A stretch of 64,000 bases of DNA from Paracoccus sediminicola (GCF_027912835.1 NZ_CP115768.1:806001-870000), one strand, 5' to 3'; counted from the stretch's first letter, positions 37,095 to 47,942 are shown. Made by a program: numbers and translations. The notes: a model not told the origin generated them from the letters alone.

Positions 37095-37822
37095 CGGATG
37101 AGGGGCCTGCAAGCAGGTTGACAGGGATGGACGACAAGAAAAAACTGGGAAAATTCAAGCAGGCCGTCGTCGATGCGAAAGCGCTGGCGGGCGAGGAAAA
37201 GCTGGAACAGGACGGCTATGTGCTGTTCCAGTATCCCGATTACGACACCTATCGCATGGTGCAGACAGCCGGCAACAAGGCCAAGCTGCGCGCGCAATTC
37301 GTCAAGCGGTCCCATATCGACATCCTTTCGGCTTATCTGTCAGAAAAGCTGGGCCGGATCGGATTTGGCATCTGTCACGGCACACGGCGCGGCGCCGAAC
37401 AGGGCTGGTTCCGCGATGCGCTGGGCGCCGGGGCCGAGGTGATCGGGACCGAGATTTCGGACACTGCCAGCCAGTTCCCCAACACGGTCCAGTGGGATTT
37501 CCATTACATCAATCCCGATTGGTCGGGCAAGGCGGATTTCGTTTATTCGAACTCCTGGGATCACGCATTCAAGCCCGAACAGGCCTTCGCGGCCTGGATC
37601 GACGCGCTGCGCCCTGGCGGGGTGATGTTGCTGGATTACACCAAGGGTCAATCGCCCGAGGCCGCAAATCCCCTGGACCCGTTCGGTATCACGCTGGAAG
37701 CCCTGGTCGAGATGCTGAGCAGGAATTTCGGCGATCAGGGGCGGCTGCTGACGCCGCTCAATACGCGCAAAACCAACAAGGAATACCGCGCCATCGTCGT
37801 GATATTCCAGAAGAACGCTTAA
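37091..37822 (+). CDS. Putative class I SAM-dependent methyltransferase-like protein
   Basis: 243-residue cytosolic protein. IGFGICHGTRRGAEQGWF followed by GAEVIGTEISDTASQFPNTV and a later DFVYSNSWDHAF, RPGGVMLLDYTKG resembles the SAM-binding motifs I, II and IV-V of Rossmann methyltransferases, with GICHGTRRGAE in place of the usual E/DxGxGxG. The substrate is unknown. It overlaps the preceding gene by four bases and lies 35 bases before glyS. An internal start at 37127 (MDDKKKLGK) is also possible. Confidence 0.55.
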   Translation: MTDEGPASRLTGMDDKKKLGKFKQAVVDAKALAGEEKLEQDGYVLFQYPDYDTYRMVQTAGNKAKLRAQFVKRSHIDILSAYLSEKLGRIGFGICHGTRRGAEQGWFRDALGAGAEVIGTEISDTASQFPNTVQWDFHYINPDWSGKADFVYSNSWDHAFKPEQAFAAWIDALRPGGVMLLDYTKGQSPEAANPLDPFGITLEALVEMLSRNFGDQGRLLTPLNTRKTNKEYRAIVVIFQKNA

Positions 37823-37857
37823 CGGCCCTGCGGCCCGGACCGACAGACGGATAACAC

Positions 37858-39987
37858 ATGCCCGACTTGCTGATCGAACTCTTCTCTGAGGAAATACCCG
37901 CCCGGATGCAGGCCCGCGCCCGTGAGGAGCTGAAGAAGCTGGTCACGAATGGTCTGGTCGAGGCCGGGCTGACCTATGCGAGCGCCGGGGCGTTTTCGAC
38001 CCCGCGCCGTCTGGCCTTGTCGGTCGAGGGGTTGACGGATTCCTCGAAGCCTGAGCGAGAGGAACGCAAAGGCCCGCGCGCCGACGCCCCGGAAAAGGCG
38101 CTGGAGGGTTTCCTGCGCTCGACCGGGCTGAGCAAGGATCAGCTGGAACTGCGCGACGACAAGAAGGGGAAGGTCTATTTCGCCGTGATCGACCGGCCCG
38201 GCCGTCCGGCGGCCGAGATCGTGGCAGAGGTGCTGTCGGCCGCGATCCGCAACTTCCCCTGGCCGAAATCCATGCGGTGGGGTGCGGGTTCGCTGCGCTG
38301 GGTGCGTCCGCTGCATTCGATCCTATGCATTCTCTCGGATGAGAGCGGTGCGCGGATCGTGCCGTTGCAGGTGGACGGCATCGCCTCGGGCGACACGACC
38401 CGCGGTCATCGTTTTCTATCGCCGGATGCGTTTTCCGTCGCGAATTTCGAGGATTACGCGATAAAGCTGCGCCGCGCCAAGGTGATGCTCGACACCGCCG
38501 AGCGTGAGGGGGCCATCGCGCAGGAAGCCGCCAATCTCGCCTTCGCCCGGGGTTGGGAGATCGTCGAGGATCAGGGCCTGCTGACCGAGGTTGCCGGCCT
38601 GGTCGAATGGCCCGTGCCGCTGATGGGCGAGATCGAGGAACGGTTTCTGGATCTGCCGCCCGAGGTGTTGCAGACCTCGATGAAGGAACATCAGAAATTC
38701 TTTTCGGCCCGCAATCCGAAGACCGGCCGGATCGAGGGCTTCGTCACCGTCGCCAATATCGAGACACCCGATGACGGCGCGACGATCCTTGCCGGGAACC
38801 AGCGTGTGCTGGCTGCGCGGCTGTCGGATGCGGCGTTTTTCTGGGAAAACGATCTGCGCGTGGCGAAGGCGGGCATGGGCGATTGGGCCGAAGGTCTGAA
38901 ATCCGTGACCTTCCACAACAAGCTGGGATCGCAGGCGGACCGCGTGGCCCGGATCGCCGCCTTGGCACGAGAGATCGCGCCGATGGTCGGGGCCGACCCG
39001 GATCAGGCGGCGCGCGCGGCCGAACTGGCCAAGCTGGATCTGCGCAGCGAGATGGTCGGCGAGTTCCCGGAGTTGCAGGGGATCATGGGCAGGTATTACG
39101 CGCTTGAGGCCGGAGAGGACGCGGCGGTCGCCGATGCCGCGCGGGACCATTACTCACCGCTCGGGCCGAATGACAAGGTGCCGGACGCGCCTGTTTCGGT
39201 TGCCGTCGCGCTCGCCGACAAGATCGACACGCTGTCCGGGTTCTGGGCGATTGATGAGAAGCCCACGGGGTCTAAGGACCCCTTTGCGCTGCGGCGGGCG
39301 GCGTTGGGGGTTATTCGGTTGGTGCTGGCGAATGGGGTGCGCTCTCAGCTTGGCAAGACAGCGCGTGCTGCTCTGTCGTCAGGGTTGATGAGCGATTTCG
39401 GAAAGAGCCACGGCCCGGGCCATGGCGCGGCTGCCGACGAGGATCGCGTCGGCAGCATCTCCGACGACCTCCTCGCCTTCCTTCATGACCGCCTGAAGGT
39501 CTATCTCCGCGATCAGGGCATCCGGCATGACATCATCGACGCGGTGCTCGCGCAGCCCGGCAATGACGATCTGGTGCTGGTCGTCAACCGGGCCACGGCG
39601 ATGAACGACATGCTCAGCACCGAGGACGGGCAGAACCTGACGCAGGGCCTCAAGCGGGCGTCGAATATCCTGGCGCAGGCCGAGGAAAAGGACGGCGTCG
39701 AATACAGCTTCGGGGCCGATCCGAAATTCGCCGAGACCGACGCGGAACGCGCCCTGTTTGCCGCGCTCGACGCCGCCGAACCGGCGATCAAAGCATCGGT
39801 GGCCAAGGAAGACTTCCCCGCCGCCATGTCCGCGATTGCGGGCCTGCGCGCGCCGATTGACGCGTTTTTCGATGCGGTGCAGGTCAATACCGACAACCAG
39901 ATCGTGCGGCGCAACCGTCTGAACCTGCTGTCCCGCATCCGTGAAGCTGGGCGGAATATCGCCGACTTCACACGTATCGAGGGCTGA
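37858..39987 (+). CDS. glyS: Glycyl-tRNA synthetase beta subunit
   Basis: tRNA-binding and editing-like HD-containing subunit partner of GlyQ. 709 residues: PDLLIELFSEEIPARMQ at the N terminus, KSMRWGAGSLRWVRPLHSI, the MKEHQKFFS region, ADKIDTLSGFWAIDEKPTGSKDP and the C-terminal anticodon-binding part with NLLSRIREAGRNIADFTRIEG. A Gly/His-rich insertion (SHGPGHGAAADED) near residue 520 is longer than in other GlyS proteins. Completes the glyQ-X-Y-glyS unit. Confidence 0.97.
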   Translation: MPDLLIELFSEEIPARMQARAREELKKLVTNGLVEAGLTYASAGAFSTPRRLALSVEGLTDSSKPEREERKGPRADAPEKALEGFLRSTGLSKDQLELRDDKKGKVYFAVIDRPGRPAAEIVAEVLSAAIRNFPWPKSMRWGAGSLRWVRPLHSILCILSDESGARIVPLQVDGIASGDTTRGHRFLSPDAFSVANFEDYAIKLRRAKVMLDTAEREGAIAQEAANLAFARGWEIVEDQGLLTEVAGLVEWPVPLMGEIEERFLDLPPEVLQTSMKEHQKFFSARNPKTGRIEGFVTVANIETPDDGATILAGNQRVLAARLSDAAFFWENDLRVAKAGMGDWAEGLKSVTFHNKLGSQADRVARIAALAREIAPMVGADPDQAARAAELAKLDLRSEMVGEFPELQGIMGRYYALEAGEDAAVADAARDHYSPLGPNDKVPDAPVSVAVALADKIDTLSGFWAIDEKPTGSKDPFALRRAALGVIRLVLANGVRSQLGKTARAALSSGLMSDFGKSHGPGHGAAADEDRVGSISDDLLAFLHDRLKVYLRDQGIRHDIIDAVLAQPGNDDLVLVVNRATAMNDMLSTEDGQNLTQGLKRASNILAQAEEKDGVEYSFGADPKFAETDAERALFAALDAAEPAIKASVAKEDFPAAMSAIAGLRAPIDAFFDAVQVNTDNQIVRRNRLNLLSRIREAGRNIADFTRIEG

Positions 39988-40046
39988 CCCCGAAGAAATT
40001 CGCGCCCTCGCTGCAACTTCAGCACATCGTGTCGCGTAACGTGACC

Positions 40047-40496
40047 ATGAGATGTTTGGTTGCAATCGCCGCATCTGCGGCGCTGATCGGTGGGGGCGCC
40101 ATGGGGGCAAGCCTGAAGGAATGGCGGCAGAACAAGGCTGCTCCGATAGAAGCGGCGGAGGTCGATCTCGCGGATTTTCGCTGGGAGGCGCGGCCTGTGG
40201 TGGTCATGGCGCAGTCGGCAGACGACGCGGATTACCGCCGTCAGATGGAAATTTTCGCCAGCGCAGCGCCCGAGGTGGCGGATCGCGACATGCTGATCCT
40301 GACCGACACCGACCCGGAGGCGGGCGGCACGCTTCGTGACAAGCTCGGCCCGCAGGGCTTTGGCGTCTATCTGATCGGAAAGGATGGCGGAGTAAAATTC
40401 TCGTCGGGCGCCCCGGTCGAGATGACCCGCTTCCGCGAGATCATCGACGCCATGCCGATGCGCCGGCGCGAGATGCGCGCCGGGGACGGAGCTTAG
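40047..40496 (+). CDS. DUF4174 exported protein
   Basis: 149-residue protein with a signal peptide ([21 protein letters not shown]) and a thioredoxin-fold-like DUF4174 domain: [57 protein letters not shown], without the CxxC of true thioredoxins. The ATG at 40047 gives the best signal peptide; a GTG at 40029 would add six residues. Function unknown. A GC-rich inverted repeat follows. Confidence 0.8.
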   Translation: MRCLVAIAASAALIGGGAMGASLKEWRQNKAAPIEAAEVDLADFRWEARPVVVMAQSADDADYRRQMEIFASAAPEVADRDMLILTDTDPEAGGTLRDKLGPQGFGVYLIGKDGGVKFSSGAPVEMTRFREIIDAMPMRRREMRAGDGA

Positions 40497-40504
40497 ATCG
40501 TTAC

Positions 40505-40529
40505 GGCCGGTCGCTGCAGCGACCCGGCC
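40505..40529 (+). terminator. Possible hairpin terminator after the DUF4174 gene
   Basis: GGCC-GGTCGCTG-CAGCGACC-C-GGCC (40505-40529) is a near-perfect inverted repeat without a loop gap, 9 bases after the stop. No T-run. It may be the end of the glyS-DUF4174 transcript or a leader element of alaS. Confidence 0.35.
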
Positions 40530-40686
40530 TGGCTGTCGCGGCAGCGGCAGCCCCGCGCCCGCCCACCCCAGGCGGGCGCGATCCTTTCCGGCCGGGCAGC
40601 AGCGCCCGGCACGGCTTGCACGCAACCCGTGTGGACATGGCCCGCCCGCGCATTTACATCGGGGCGACCAGCCCCGAGGGACCATA

Positions 40687-43338
40687 ATGCCAAGCCTGAA
40701 CGATATCCGCTCGACCTTTCTCGATTACTTCGCGCGCAACGGCCATGAGGTCGTGCCGTCCTCGCCGCTCGTGCCGCGGAACGACCCGACGCTGATGTTT
40801 GCCAATTCAGGCATGGTGCAGTTCAAGAATCTGTTCACCGGGGTCGAGAAACGCGATTATGTGCGGGCGACCTCGTCGCAGAAATGCGTGCGGGCGGGCG
40901 GCAAGCATAACGATCTGGACAATGTCGGTTATACCGCGCGGCATCACACATTTTTCGAGATGCTCGGCAATTTCAGCTTCGGCGACTATTTCAAATCCGA
41001 AGCGATCCCCTTTGCCTGGGAATTGCTGACCAAGGATTTCGGCATCCCCAAGGACAAGCTGCTGGTCACGGTTTATCACACCGATGACGAGGCGGCCGAG
41101 ATCTGGAAAAAGGTCGCAGGTCTCAGCGACGACAAGATCATCCGCATCCCGACCAGCGACAATTTCTGGCAGATGGGCCCGACCGGCCCCTGCGGCCCCT
41201 GCACCGAAATCTTCTTCGATCATGGCGACCACATCTGGGGCGGTCCTCCCGGCAGCGCGGAAGAGGATGGCGACCGCTTCATCGAGATATGGAACCTCGT
41301 CTTCATGCAGAACGAGCAGTTCGAGGACGGCTCGATGCGCGAACTCGACATGCAGTCGATCGATACCGGCATGGGGCTGGAACGGATCGGCGCGCTGTTG
41401 CAGGGCAAGCATGACAATTACGACACCGATCTGATGCGCGCGCTGATCGAGGCGTCGGCCCATGCGACGAACTCGGACCCGGACGGACCGGGCAAGGTGC
41501 ATCACCGGGTGATCGCGGATCATCTGCGCTCGACCTCGTTCCTGCTGGCCGATGGGGTGATGCCGTCCAATGAGGGGCGCGGCTATGTTCTGCGCCGGAT
41601 CATGCGCCGGGCGATGCGGCACGCGCATATGCTGGGCGTGCAGGAGCCGGTGATGCACAAGCTGGTGCCGTCGCTGGTTCGCCAGATGGGTGCGGCCTAT
41701 CCCGAACTGTCCCGCGCTCAGCCGATGATCGAGGATTCGCTGCGGTCCGAGGAAACCCGCTTCCGCAAGACGCTGGATCGCGGTCTGCGTCTGCTGGATG
41801 ATGAATTGGCGAAGCTGCCCGAGGGCAAGGATCTGCCGGGCGAGGCGGCGTTCAAGCTGTATGACACTTACGGCTTCCCGCTGGATCTCACGCAGGACGC
41901 GCTGCGCGAGCAGGGGCGGGCGGTCGATATCGCGGGTTTCGATGCGGCTATGGCCGAGCAGAAGGCGCAGGCGCGGGCCGCATGGGCCGGTTCGGGCGAG
42001 ACCAAGGATGCCGCGATCTGGTTCGAGCTGGGCGAGAAACACGGCGCCACGGAATTCCTCGGCTATGACAGCGAAGAGGCCGAGGGGCAGGTGCTGTCTC
42101 TGGTCCGCGACGGGGCCGAGATCGAGACCGCCCAGCAGGGTGAAGCGGTCCAGATCGTGGTGAACCAGTCGCCCTTCTATGCCGAGGCGGGCGGTCAGGT
42201 CGGCGATACCGGCACGGTGCAGACCGAGACCGGCATGGCGCGGATTTCCGACACGAAGAAATCCGGCGGCGTGTTCATCCATATCGGCGAGGTCACGATG
42301 GGCCAGATCAGCCGGGGACAGGCCGCGAAGCTGGAGGTCGATCACGACCGGCGCGGCGCGATCCGGGCGAACCACTCGGCCACCCATCTGCTGCACGAGG
42401 CGCTGCGCCGCCATCTGGGCGATCATGTCGCGCAGCGGGGATCCTTGAACGCGCCGGACCGGCTGCGCTTCGATTTCAGCCATAACCATGCGGTGACGCC
42501 CGACGAGATCGGGAAGATCGAGGCCGAGGTGAACGGGTTCATTCGCCAGAACGCGGCGGTGGAAACCCGCATCATGACCCCGGACGACGCGCGCGAGATC
42601 GGCGCGCAGGCGCTGTTCGGCGAGAAATACGGCGATGAGGTGCGCGTCGTCTCGATGGGCAAACAGTCCAATTCCGGCAAGGGCACGGATCGCGAGACCT
42701 ACTCGCTGGAACTTTGCGGCGGGACCCATGTCGCGCGCACGGGCGATATCGGCATGTTCATGCTGCTGAGCGATTCCGCATCCTCGGCCGGTGTCCGTCG
42801 GATCGAGGCGCTGACCGGGCAGGCGGCGCTGGAACAGCTCCGCAACTCGGACGCGCAGCTCGGAGAGATCGCCGGGCTGCTGAAGGCGCAGTCGGGGGAT
42901 GTGGTCAACAAGGTCAAGGCGCTCTCGGATGAGCGCAAGGCCCTGGAACGCGAACTGGCCACGCTGAAGCGCCAGATGGCCATCGGCGGCGGCGCGGATG
43001 ACGCGAAAGAGGTCGCGGGCATCAAGTTCATCGGCCGCCGCGTCGAGGGCGTCACCGGCAAGGAACTCGCCCCGCTGATCGAGGAGATGAAGCAGAAGCT
43101 GGGTTCCGGCGCGGTGCTGCTGATGGCCGAGGCCGGGGGCAAGGCGGCTGTGGCGGCAGGTGTCACGCAGGATCTGACCGACCGGATTTCGGCGGTGTCG
43201 CTGGTCCAGGCCGCAACCGAGGCACTTGGTGGCAAGGGCGGCGGCGGCCGTCCCGACCGGGCTCAGGGTGGTGCGCCGTCGCTGGATGCGGCGGATGCGG
43301 CCATTGCCGCGGCCGAGCGGGTTCTTGAAGCAGGCTGA
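40687..43338 (+). CDS. alaS: Alanyl-tRNA synthetase
   Basis: 883-residue class II synthetase charging tRNA-Ala. Motif 1 region [20 protein letters not shown], motif 2 [16 protein letters not shown], and [13 protein letters not shown] in the catalytic domain; editing domain with [17 protein letters not shown] and the zinc-binding [16 protein letters not shown]-terminal oligomerisation domain with a Gly-rich [15 protein letters not shown]. All expected domains are present. It is followed by a large inverted pair of intergenic repeats. Confidence 0.98.
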   Translation: MPSLNDIRSTFLDYFARNGHEVVPSSPLVPRNDPTLMFANSGMVQFKNLFTGVEKRDYVRATSSQKCVRAGGKHNDLDNVGYTARHHTFFEMLGNFSFGDYFKSEAIPFAWELLTKDFGIPKDKLLVTVYHTDDEAAEIWKKVAGLSDDKIIRIPTSDNFWQMGPTGPCGPCTEIFFDHGDHIWGGPPGSAEEDGDRFIEIWNLVFMQNEQFEDGSMRELDMQSIDTGMGLERIGALLQGKHDNYDTDLMRALIEASAHATNSDPDGPGKVHHRVIADHLRSTSFLLADGVMPSNEGRGYVLRRIMRRAMRHAHMLGVQEPVMHKLVPSLVRQMGAAYPELSRAQPMIEDSLRSEETRFRKTLDRGLRLLDDELAKLPEGKDLPGEAAFKLYDTYGFPLDLTQDALREQGRAVDIAGFDAAMAEQKAQARAAWAGSGETKDAAIWFELGEKHGATEFLGYDSEEAEGQVLSLVRDGAEIETAQQGEAVQIVVNQSPFYAEAGGQVGDTGTVQTETGMARISDTKKSGGVFIHIGEVTMGQISRGQAAKLEVDHDRRGAIRANHSATHLLHEALRRHLGDHVAQRGSLNAPDRLRFDFSHNHAVTPDEIGKIEAEVNGFIRQNAAVETRIMTPDDAREIGAQALFGEKYGDEVRVVSMGKQSNSGKGTDRETYSLELCGGTHVARTGDIGMFMLLSDSASSAGVRRIEALTGQAALEQLRNSDAQLGEIAGLLKAQSGDVVNKVKALSDERKALERELATLKRQMAIGGGADDAKEVAGIKFIGRRVEGVTGKELAPLIEEMKQKLGSGAVLLMAEAGGKAAVAAGVTQDLTDRISAVSLVQAATEALGGKGGGGRPDRAQGGAPSLDAADAAIAAAERVLEAG

Positions 43339-43345
43339 GCCGGGA

Positions 43346-43404
43346 AGGGGGCTCTGCCCCCTGCGGCTGCGCCGCTCCCCCGAGGTATTTCGCGCACCGA
43401 AGAT
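43346..43404 (+). repeat. Dispersed intergenic repeat, copy B
   Basis: AGGGGGCTCTGCCCCC, GGCTGCGCCGC-type core, then CTCCCCCGAGGTATTTCGCG and CACCGAAGAT. It is the plus-orientation partner of copy C; together they bracket about 126 bases as a large inverted repeat. The same family occurs as copy A near 10231. Confidence 0.75.
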
Positions 43405-43530
43405 CCCGCTAACCGAATCCTAAGCTTTGCGCTCGAGACTGGCAGAGCGGTACAGGCAGAGGTGCCGATGACCGCCACCGAAGATGCCGCACCCTGCCGG
43501 GATGAGCGCCCGCGCAGGGTGCGTGCGGCT

Positions 43531-43598
43531 CATCTTCGGTGCGATGAAATACCTCGGGGGGGCGCGGCGCGCAGCGCCGTGCGGGGGCAGAGCCCCCT
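43531..43598 (-). repeat. Dispersed intergenic repeat, copy C
   Basis: On the minus strand: AGGGGGCTCTGCCCCC, a GC-rich palindromic core (GGCGCTGCGCGCC), then CCCCCGAGGTATTTCATCGC and ACCGAAGATG. It matches copy B in inverted orientation over both ends, with a different core. Confidence 0.75.
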
Positions 43599-43695
43599 CT
43601 GTCGGCGCCGGAACGGAAGATGCCCGCCGGTAGGCGTCCGGCGGGCGGTATTCGGGTGTCACAGGGCGCTGATCATGATCCCGTGCCCGCGCCGG

Positions 43696-43914
43696 TCAGA
43701 TCCAGGCTTTGTCGCGGAAGACATATAGTGCGATCTGGTCGCGGGTGATGCCGAGCGCGGCAAGCTCTTTGTCGGTTTTGGCCTGAAGCGCCTCGATCTC
43801 CTGGCAGCGGGCATTTGTACGCATGATCTGCTCGATCATGTTCCAGCCGCGCGACAGGATGGCGGAAAGACGGCCGCGAAGGTCAAGGCTTCTGGTGCTG
43901 TTGTCGATGGTCAT
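43696..43914 (-). CDS. DUF1127 small protein (YjiS-like)
   Basis: 72-residue protein. The C-terminal half ELAALGITRDQIALYVFRD is the DUF1127 core, preceded by basic and helical residues (GRLSAILSRGWNMIEQIM). Such small proteins in Rhodobacteraceae are implicated in RNA turnover and stress responses. A GAGAGGG ribosome-binding site precedes the ATG. GGAAACC (43917-43923) and GGTTTCC (43943-43949) form an inverted repeat around the start region, and CGTTCGAACG at 43934-43943 is a 10-bp palindrome, suggesting control at the promoter or at translation. Confidence 0.88.
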   Translation of the reverse strand: MTIDNSTRSLDLRGRLSAILSRGWNMIEQIMRTNARCQEIEALQAKTDKELAALGITRDQIALYVFRDKAWI

Positions 43915-44040
43915 TCGGAAACCCTCTCAATATCGTTCGAACGGTTTCCTCCCTTGTTGGCAGGTTAGGGCAACATGGTCAGGCATGACCACCGACAATG
44001 CTGCAAGGCAGCATTGCGCCTGGGGCCTAGCCGTGGGGTG

Positions 44041-44098
44041 ATTTCCGCCCGGAAATACGCTTTCCCCGCCGCCGCTGCGCGACTATACCGGCGGCGGC
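44041..44098 (+). promoter_or_regulatory. Two hairpins in the purA leader
   Basis: ATTTCCG-CC-CGGAAAT (44041-44056) is a perfect 7-bp inverted repeat. GCCGCCG (44068-44074) can pair with CGGCGGC (44089-44095), enclosing GACTATACC. The second hairpin ends 26 bases before purA. No known purine riboswitch pattern is recognised. Confidence 0.35.
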
Positions 44099-44123
44099 AT
44101 TCATGACCCGGAAGGAACGCAAC

Positions 44124-45416
<1,293 letters not shown>

Positions 45417-45520
45417 GTGGGCCCGTCGCACCGCATGTTCCGGCCGAAGTCGCCGGCGCATCGGGACGGGGTGCAGGGGACGCGCGCAGGGGCCGTCAAG
45501 ATGGCCGGAAGGAAGAGCAA

Positions 45521-45736
45521 ATGAATCTCAAGACCCGCAAGCGGCTGTCGCTGTTGCTCCTCGTGCTGGGATTGCCGGGCTATATCGTCGTCGCCTGGAT
45601 GCTCTCGGCCTGGGTGAATGACAGCTTCGGGCGGCTGCCGATCTGGGCCGAGCTGCTGCTTTTCGTGGCGCTCGGCATCGTCTGGGCGCTGCCGTTCAAG
45701 CGCGTTTTCACCGGAATCGGCAAGGACGAAGGGTGA
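45521..45736 (+). CDS. DUF2842 membrane protein
   Basis: 71-residue alphaproteobacterial protein with two transmembrane helices (LLLLVLGLPGYIVVAWMLSAWV and ELLLFVALGIVWALPF). KTRKRLSLLLLVLGLPGY and LPFKRVFTGIGK are the DUF2842 ends. Function unknown. An in-frame TTG 36 codons upstream is rejected since the family begins here, behind AAGGAAGAG. Overlaps the thiamine pyrophosphokinase start by four bases. Confidence 0.85.
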   Translation: MNLKTRKRLSLLLLVLGLPGYIVVAWMLSAWVNDSFGRLPIWAELLLFVALGIVWALPFKRVFTGIGKDEG

Positions 45737-46401
45737 GCGCGGCGCTGGTCCGGGCGGCAAGCGGTGTCACGCTGATCGGTGGCGGGGCGGTCACGGCAGA
45801 AGATCTGGCGCTGGCCTTGTCTAATGCCCCGCATCTGGTGGCGGCGGATGGCGGGGCCGATGCCGCGCTTGATCTGGGTCACTGGCCAGAGCTTGCCATC
45901 GGCGATTTCGATTCGATCTCGCAGAGCGCGCGCGCGAGGCTGGGACCCGACCGGCTTGCCCATATCGCCGAACAGGACAGCACCGATTTCGGCAAGGCGC
46001 TGAGCCGCATCTCCGCCCGATATGTCATCGCGGTCGGGTTTTCCGGGCGGCGCTTGGATCATACGCTGGCGGCGCTGAACGTGATGACGCGCCACCCGTC
46101 TCCGCCCTGCATCATGCTCGCCGCCGAGGATATCGCCTTTCTCGCCCCGCCCGATCTCATGCTGCGACTGCCCACGGGCAGCAGGGTATCGCTGTTTCCC
46201 ATGGGGGCGTCGCGTGGCCGCAGCGAGGGGCTTCGCTGGCCCATTGACGGGATCGGGTTTACGACCGATGGCCGCGTCGGCACCTCGAACGAGGTCACCG
46301 GCCCGGTGCGTCTGACGATCGACGGGAATATGCTGGTGATGCTGCCGCGAGAAGCGCTGGAGACGGTCCTGGCGGCGCTTACCGCTCCCAGCTCCGCCTG
46401 A
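45733..46401 (+). CDS. Thiamine pyrophosphokinase
   Basis: 222-residue enzyme converting thiamine and ATP to thiamine diphosphate. VAADGGADAALD, AIGDFDSIS, EQDSTDFGKAL and GRRLDHTLAAL are the catalytic blocks; STDFGKAL is typical of the TPK family. It starts at GTG in the overlapping GTGA with DUF2842. It is convergent with the membrane dipeptidase gene and the 3' ends overlap by 23 bases. Confidence 0.92.
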   Translation: MSAALVRAASGVTLIGGGAVTAEDLALALSNAPHLVAADGGADAALDLGHWPELAIGDFDSISQSARARLGPDRLAHIAEQDSTDFGKALSRISARYVIAVGFSGRRLDHTLAALNVMTRHPSPPCIMLAAEDIAFLAPPDLMLRLPTGSRVSLFPMGASRGRSEGLRWPIDGIGFTTDGRVGTSNEVTGPVRLTIDGNMLVMLPREALETVLAALTAPSSA

Positions 46402-47428
46402 GCAGATCCATCCAGTTCCGCCAGGCGATCTTTTCGATCAGCATTTCGCCATAGCCATGGGCCCGCATCGCCGAGATCAGCGCGGGCAGGGCGGCGGCGT
46501 CGGAAAGATCATGCGGCATCTGCGCGCCATCGAAATCCGAGCCGAGCGCGACGCCGTTTTCGCCAAGGCGATCAATGAGATGGTCGAGATGCCTCAGATA
46601 GGGGTCGAAGCCGTCAAAGGGCAGGCGGCACCCATCCTCGCGGATGAATCCTGCGGCAAAGTTCAGCCCGACGAGGCCATCCGTGCCTGCAATCACCTCA
46701 AGCTGCGCATCGGTCAGGTTGCGGGTCGATGCGCTGACTGCGTGAGCGCCTGAATGGGTGCTGACCAGCGGTGCATTGCTGATCCGCGCGACGTCTTCGA
46801 CGCCTTTCGCGTTCAGATGCGCCAGATCGACGAGAATGCGCAGCCTGTCGCATTCCGCGATCAGATCCTTCCCCGCATCGGTCAGACCCGGCCCGCTATC
46901 GGGACTGCCGGGGAACTCGAACGGCACCCCGAACCCATAGTCATTGCGCCGCGACCAGACCGGCCCCAGCGAACGCAGCCCCATCCGGTGCCACAGATGC
47001 AGCATGTCGAGATCGGCGATGCCCTCTACCCCCTCCATATGAAGGATCGCGGCGATACGGCCCTCTTCCTTGGCGGCGAGGATCTCGTCCACATTGCGGC
47101 AGATGGACAGGCTGCCATGACGTTCCAGCGCGGTGAGCTTTGCGGTCAGCCGCAGCATATGCGCCGTGGCGGCATCGGTGTCGATCGGCTCGGCCAGTGG
47201 CACCGCATAGGGCGGGCGCTCTTGCTGCTCCTGCCAGTCGATCCCGTCGGGATCGGGGGGCGAGGGTGCCCATAGCGCGAAGAACCCGCCGAACATGCCG
47301 CCCTGACGCAGCCGGGGCAGGTCGATATGGCCGCTGCCGTCACCCTCGACCCAGATTGCGAGCGGGTCGGCGCCCTCGGAAAGCAGGCGTTGCAGGAAAT
47401 CGTTATGGCCGTCAAATACCGGGATCAT
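46379..47428 (-). CDS. Membrane dipeptidase family (M19) peptidase
   Basis: 349-residue zinc dipeptidase of the renal dipeptidase family. VFDGHNDFLQRL has the first metal His and Asp, LHMEGVEG the bridging Glu, STHSGAHAVS the second-metal His residues, and ALGSDFDGAQMP the Asp. No signal peptide, so cytosolic. The ATG at 47428 is chosen because it gives MIPVFDGHND; an upstream start at 47476 adds unrelated residues. It converges on the thiamine pyrophosphokinase gene with a 23-base overlap. Confidence 0.92.
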   Translation of the reverse strand: MIPVFDGHNDFLQRLLSEGADPLAIWVEGDGSGHIDLPRLRQGGMFGGFFALWAPSPPDPDGIDWQEQQERPPYAVPLAEPIDTDAATAHMLRLTAKLTALERHGSLSICRNVDEILAAKEEGRIAAILHMEGVEGIADLDMLHLWHRMGLRSLGPVWSRRNDYGFGVPFEFPGSPDSGPGLTDAGKDLIAECDRLRILVDLAHLNAKGVEDVARISNAPLVSTHSGAHAVSASTRNLTDAQLEVIAGTDGLVGLNFAAGFIREDGCRLPFDGFDPYLRHLDHLIDRLGENGVALGSDFDGAQMPHDLSDAAALPALISAMRAHGYGEMLIEKIAWRNWMDLLRRSWER

Positions 47429-47544
47429 CCGCTGCTCCGTCTGGTTGCGATGCGATGTTGATCGATCCTGCGCCACCCCGCAAGCCGCTTTGCCGCGGCC
47501 CCGATCCGTGGCAGGCTGACCCGCATCAAGGCAAGGAGAGGGAC

Positions 47545-47868
47545 ATGCCCCAGATTCGCAGCGATTTCGATGGCCAGACCGTCATCACCACCTTCGATGT
47601 CACGCCGGGCACTGCCCATGACGTTCTGGACGCGCTCACCGATGCCTGGGACAAGGTCATCAGCCAGCAACCCGGCTTCATCGGGGGCGCGGTGCATCTG
47701 AACGACGCCCAGACCCGCATCGCCACCTATTCGCAATGGGAAACGCGGGGCGATTACCAGGCGATGCTGCGCACTCAGGAGATGCGCGAGCGCAACCGGG
47801 TCATCCACGGTCTCTGCCGCAGCTTCGAGCCGGTCATGTACGAGGTGCAGGGCGTGTTCGGGCAATGA
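47545..47868 (+). CDS. Antibiotic biosynthesis monooxygenase (ABM)-domain protein
   Basis: 107-residue ferredoxin-like alpha+beta protein. TTFDVTPGTAHDVLDALTDA, QQPGFIGGAVHLNDAQTRIA and SQWETRGDYQAMLR are the typical beta-alpha-beta blocks of ABM/DUF-type enzymes that may act as dimeric monooxygenases or haem-binding proteins. The start follows CAAGGAGAGGGAC. Substrate unknown. It lies 74 bases before the ParA-like gene. Confidence 0.8.
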   Translation: MPQIRSDFDGQTVITTFDVTPGTAHDVLDALTDAWDKVISQQPGFIGGAVHLNDAQTRIATYSQWETRGDYQAMLRTQEMRERNRVIHGLCRSFEPVMYEVQGVFGQ

Positions 47869-47942
47869 TGCAGACGCAGAAACCCCGTGCAAAGCCGCAA
47901 CGCCGCCGCTAGGATCGCCGCAGGGCAGAAACAGGGGGCAGA

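Larger units (their letters stand above)
43339..43695. other. Repeat-filled intergenic region between alaS and the DUF1127 gene
   Basis: These 357 bases carry no credible gene. They consist of repeat copies B and C in opposite orientations, a middle part with a GCACCCTGC...GCAGGGTGC inverted repeat (43490-43523 region), and a GCCCGCCGG-TAGGCGT-CCGGCGGGC hairpin at 43622-43646 that could end the minus-strand DUF1127 transcript. Confidence 0.6.

Noticed and set aside
39240..39480. Possible foreign insertion in glyS
   Set aside because: The frame is continuous and the surrounding blocks are those of GlyS; the Gly/His-rich part is only a variable loop.
43622..43690. CcsR-type small RNAs, which follow DUF1127 genes in some Rhodobacter species
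   Set aside because: No repeated hairpins with CCUCC-type loops are present; the gap is filled by dispersed repeats and one simple hairpin.
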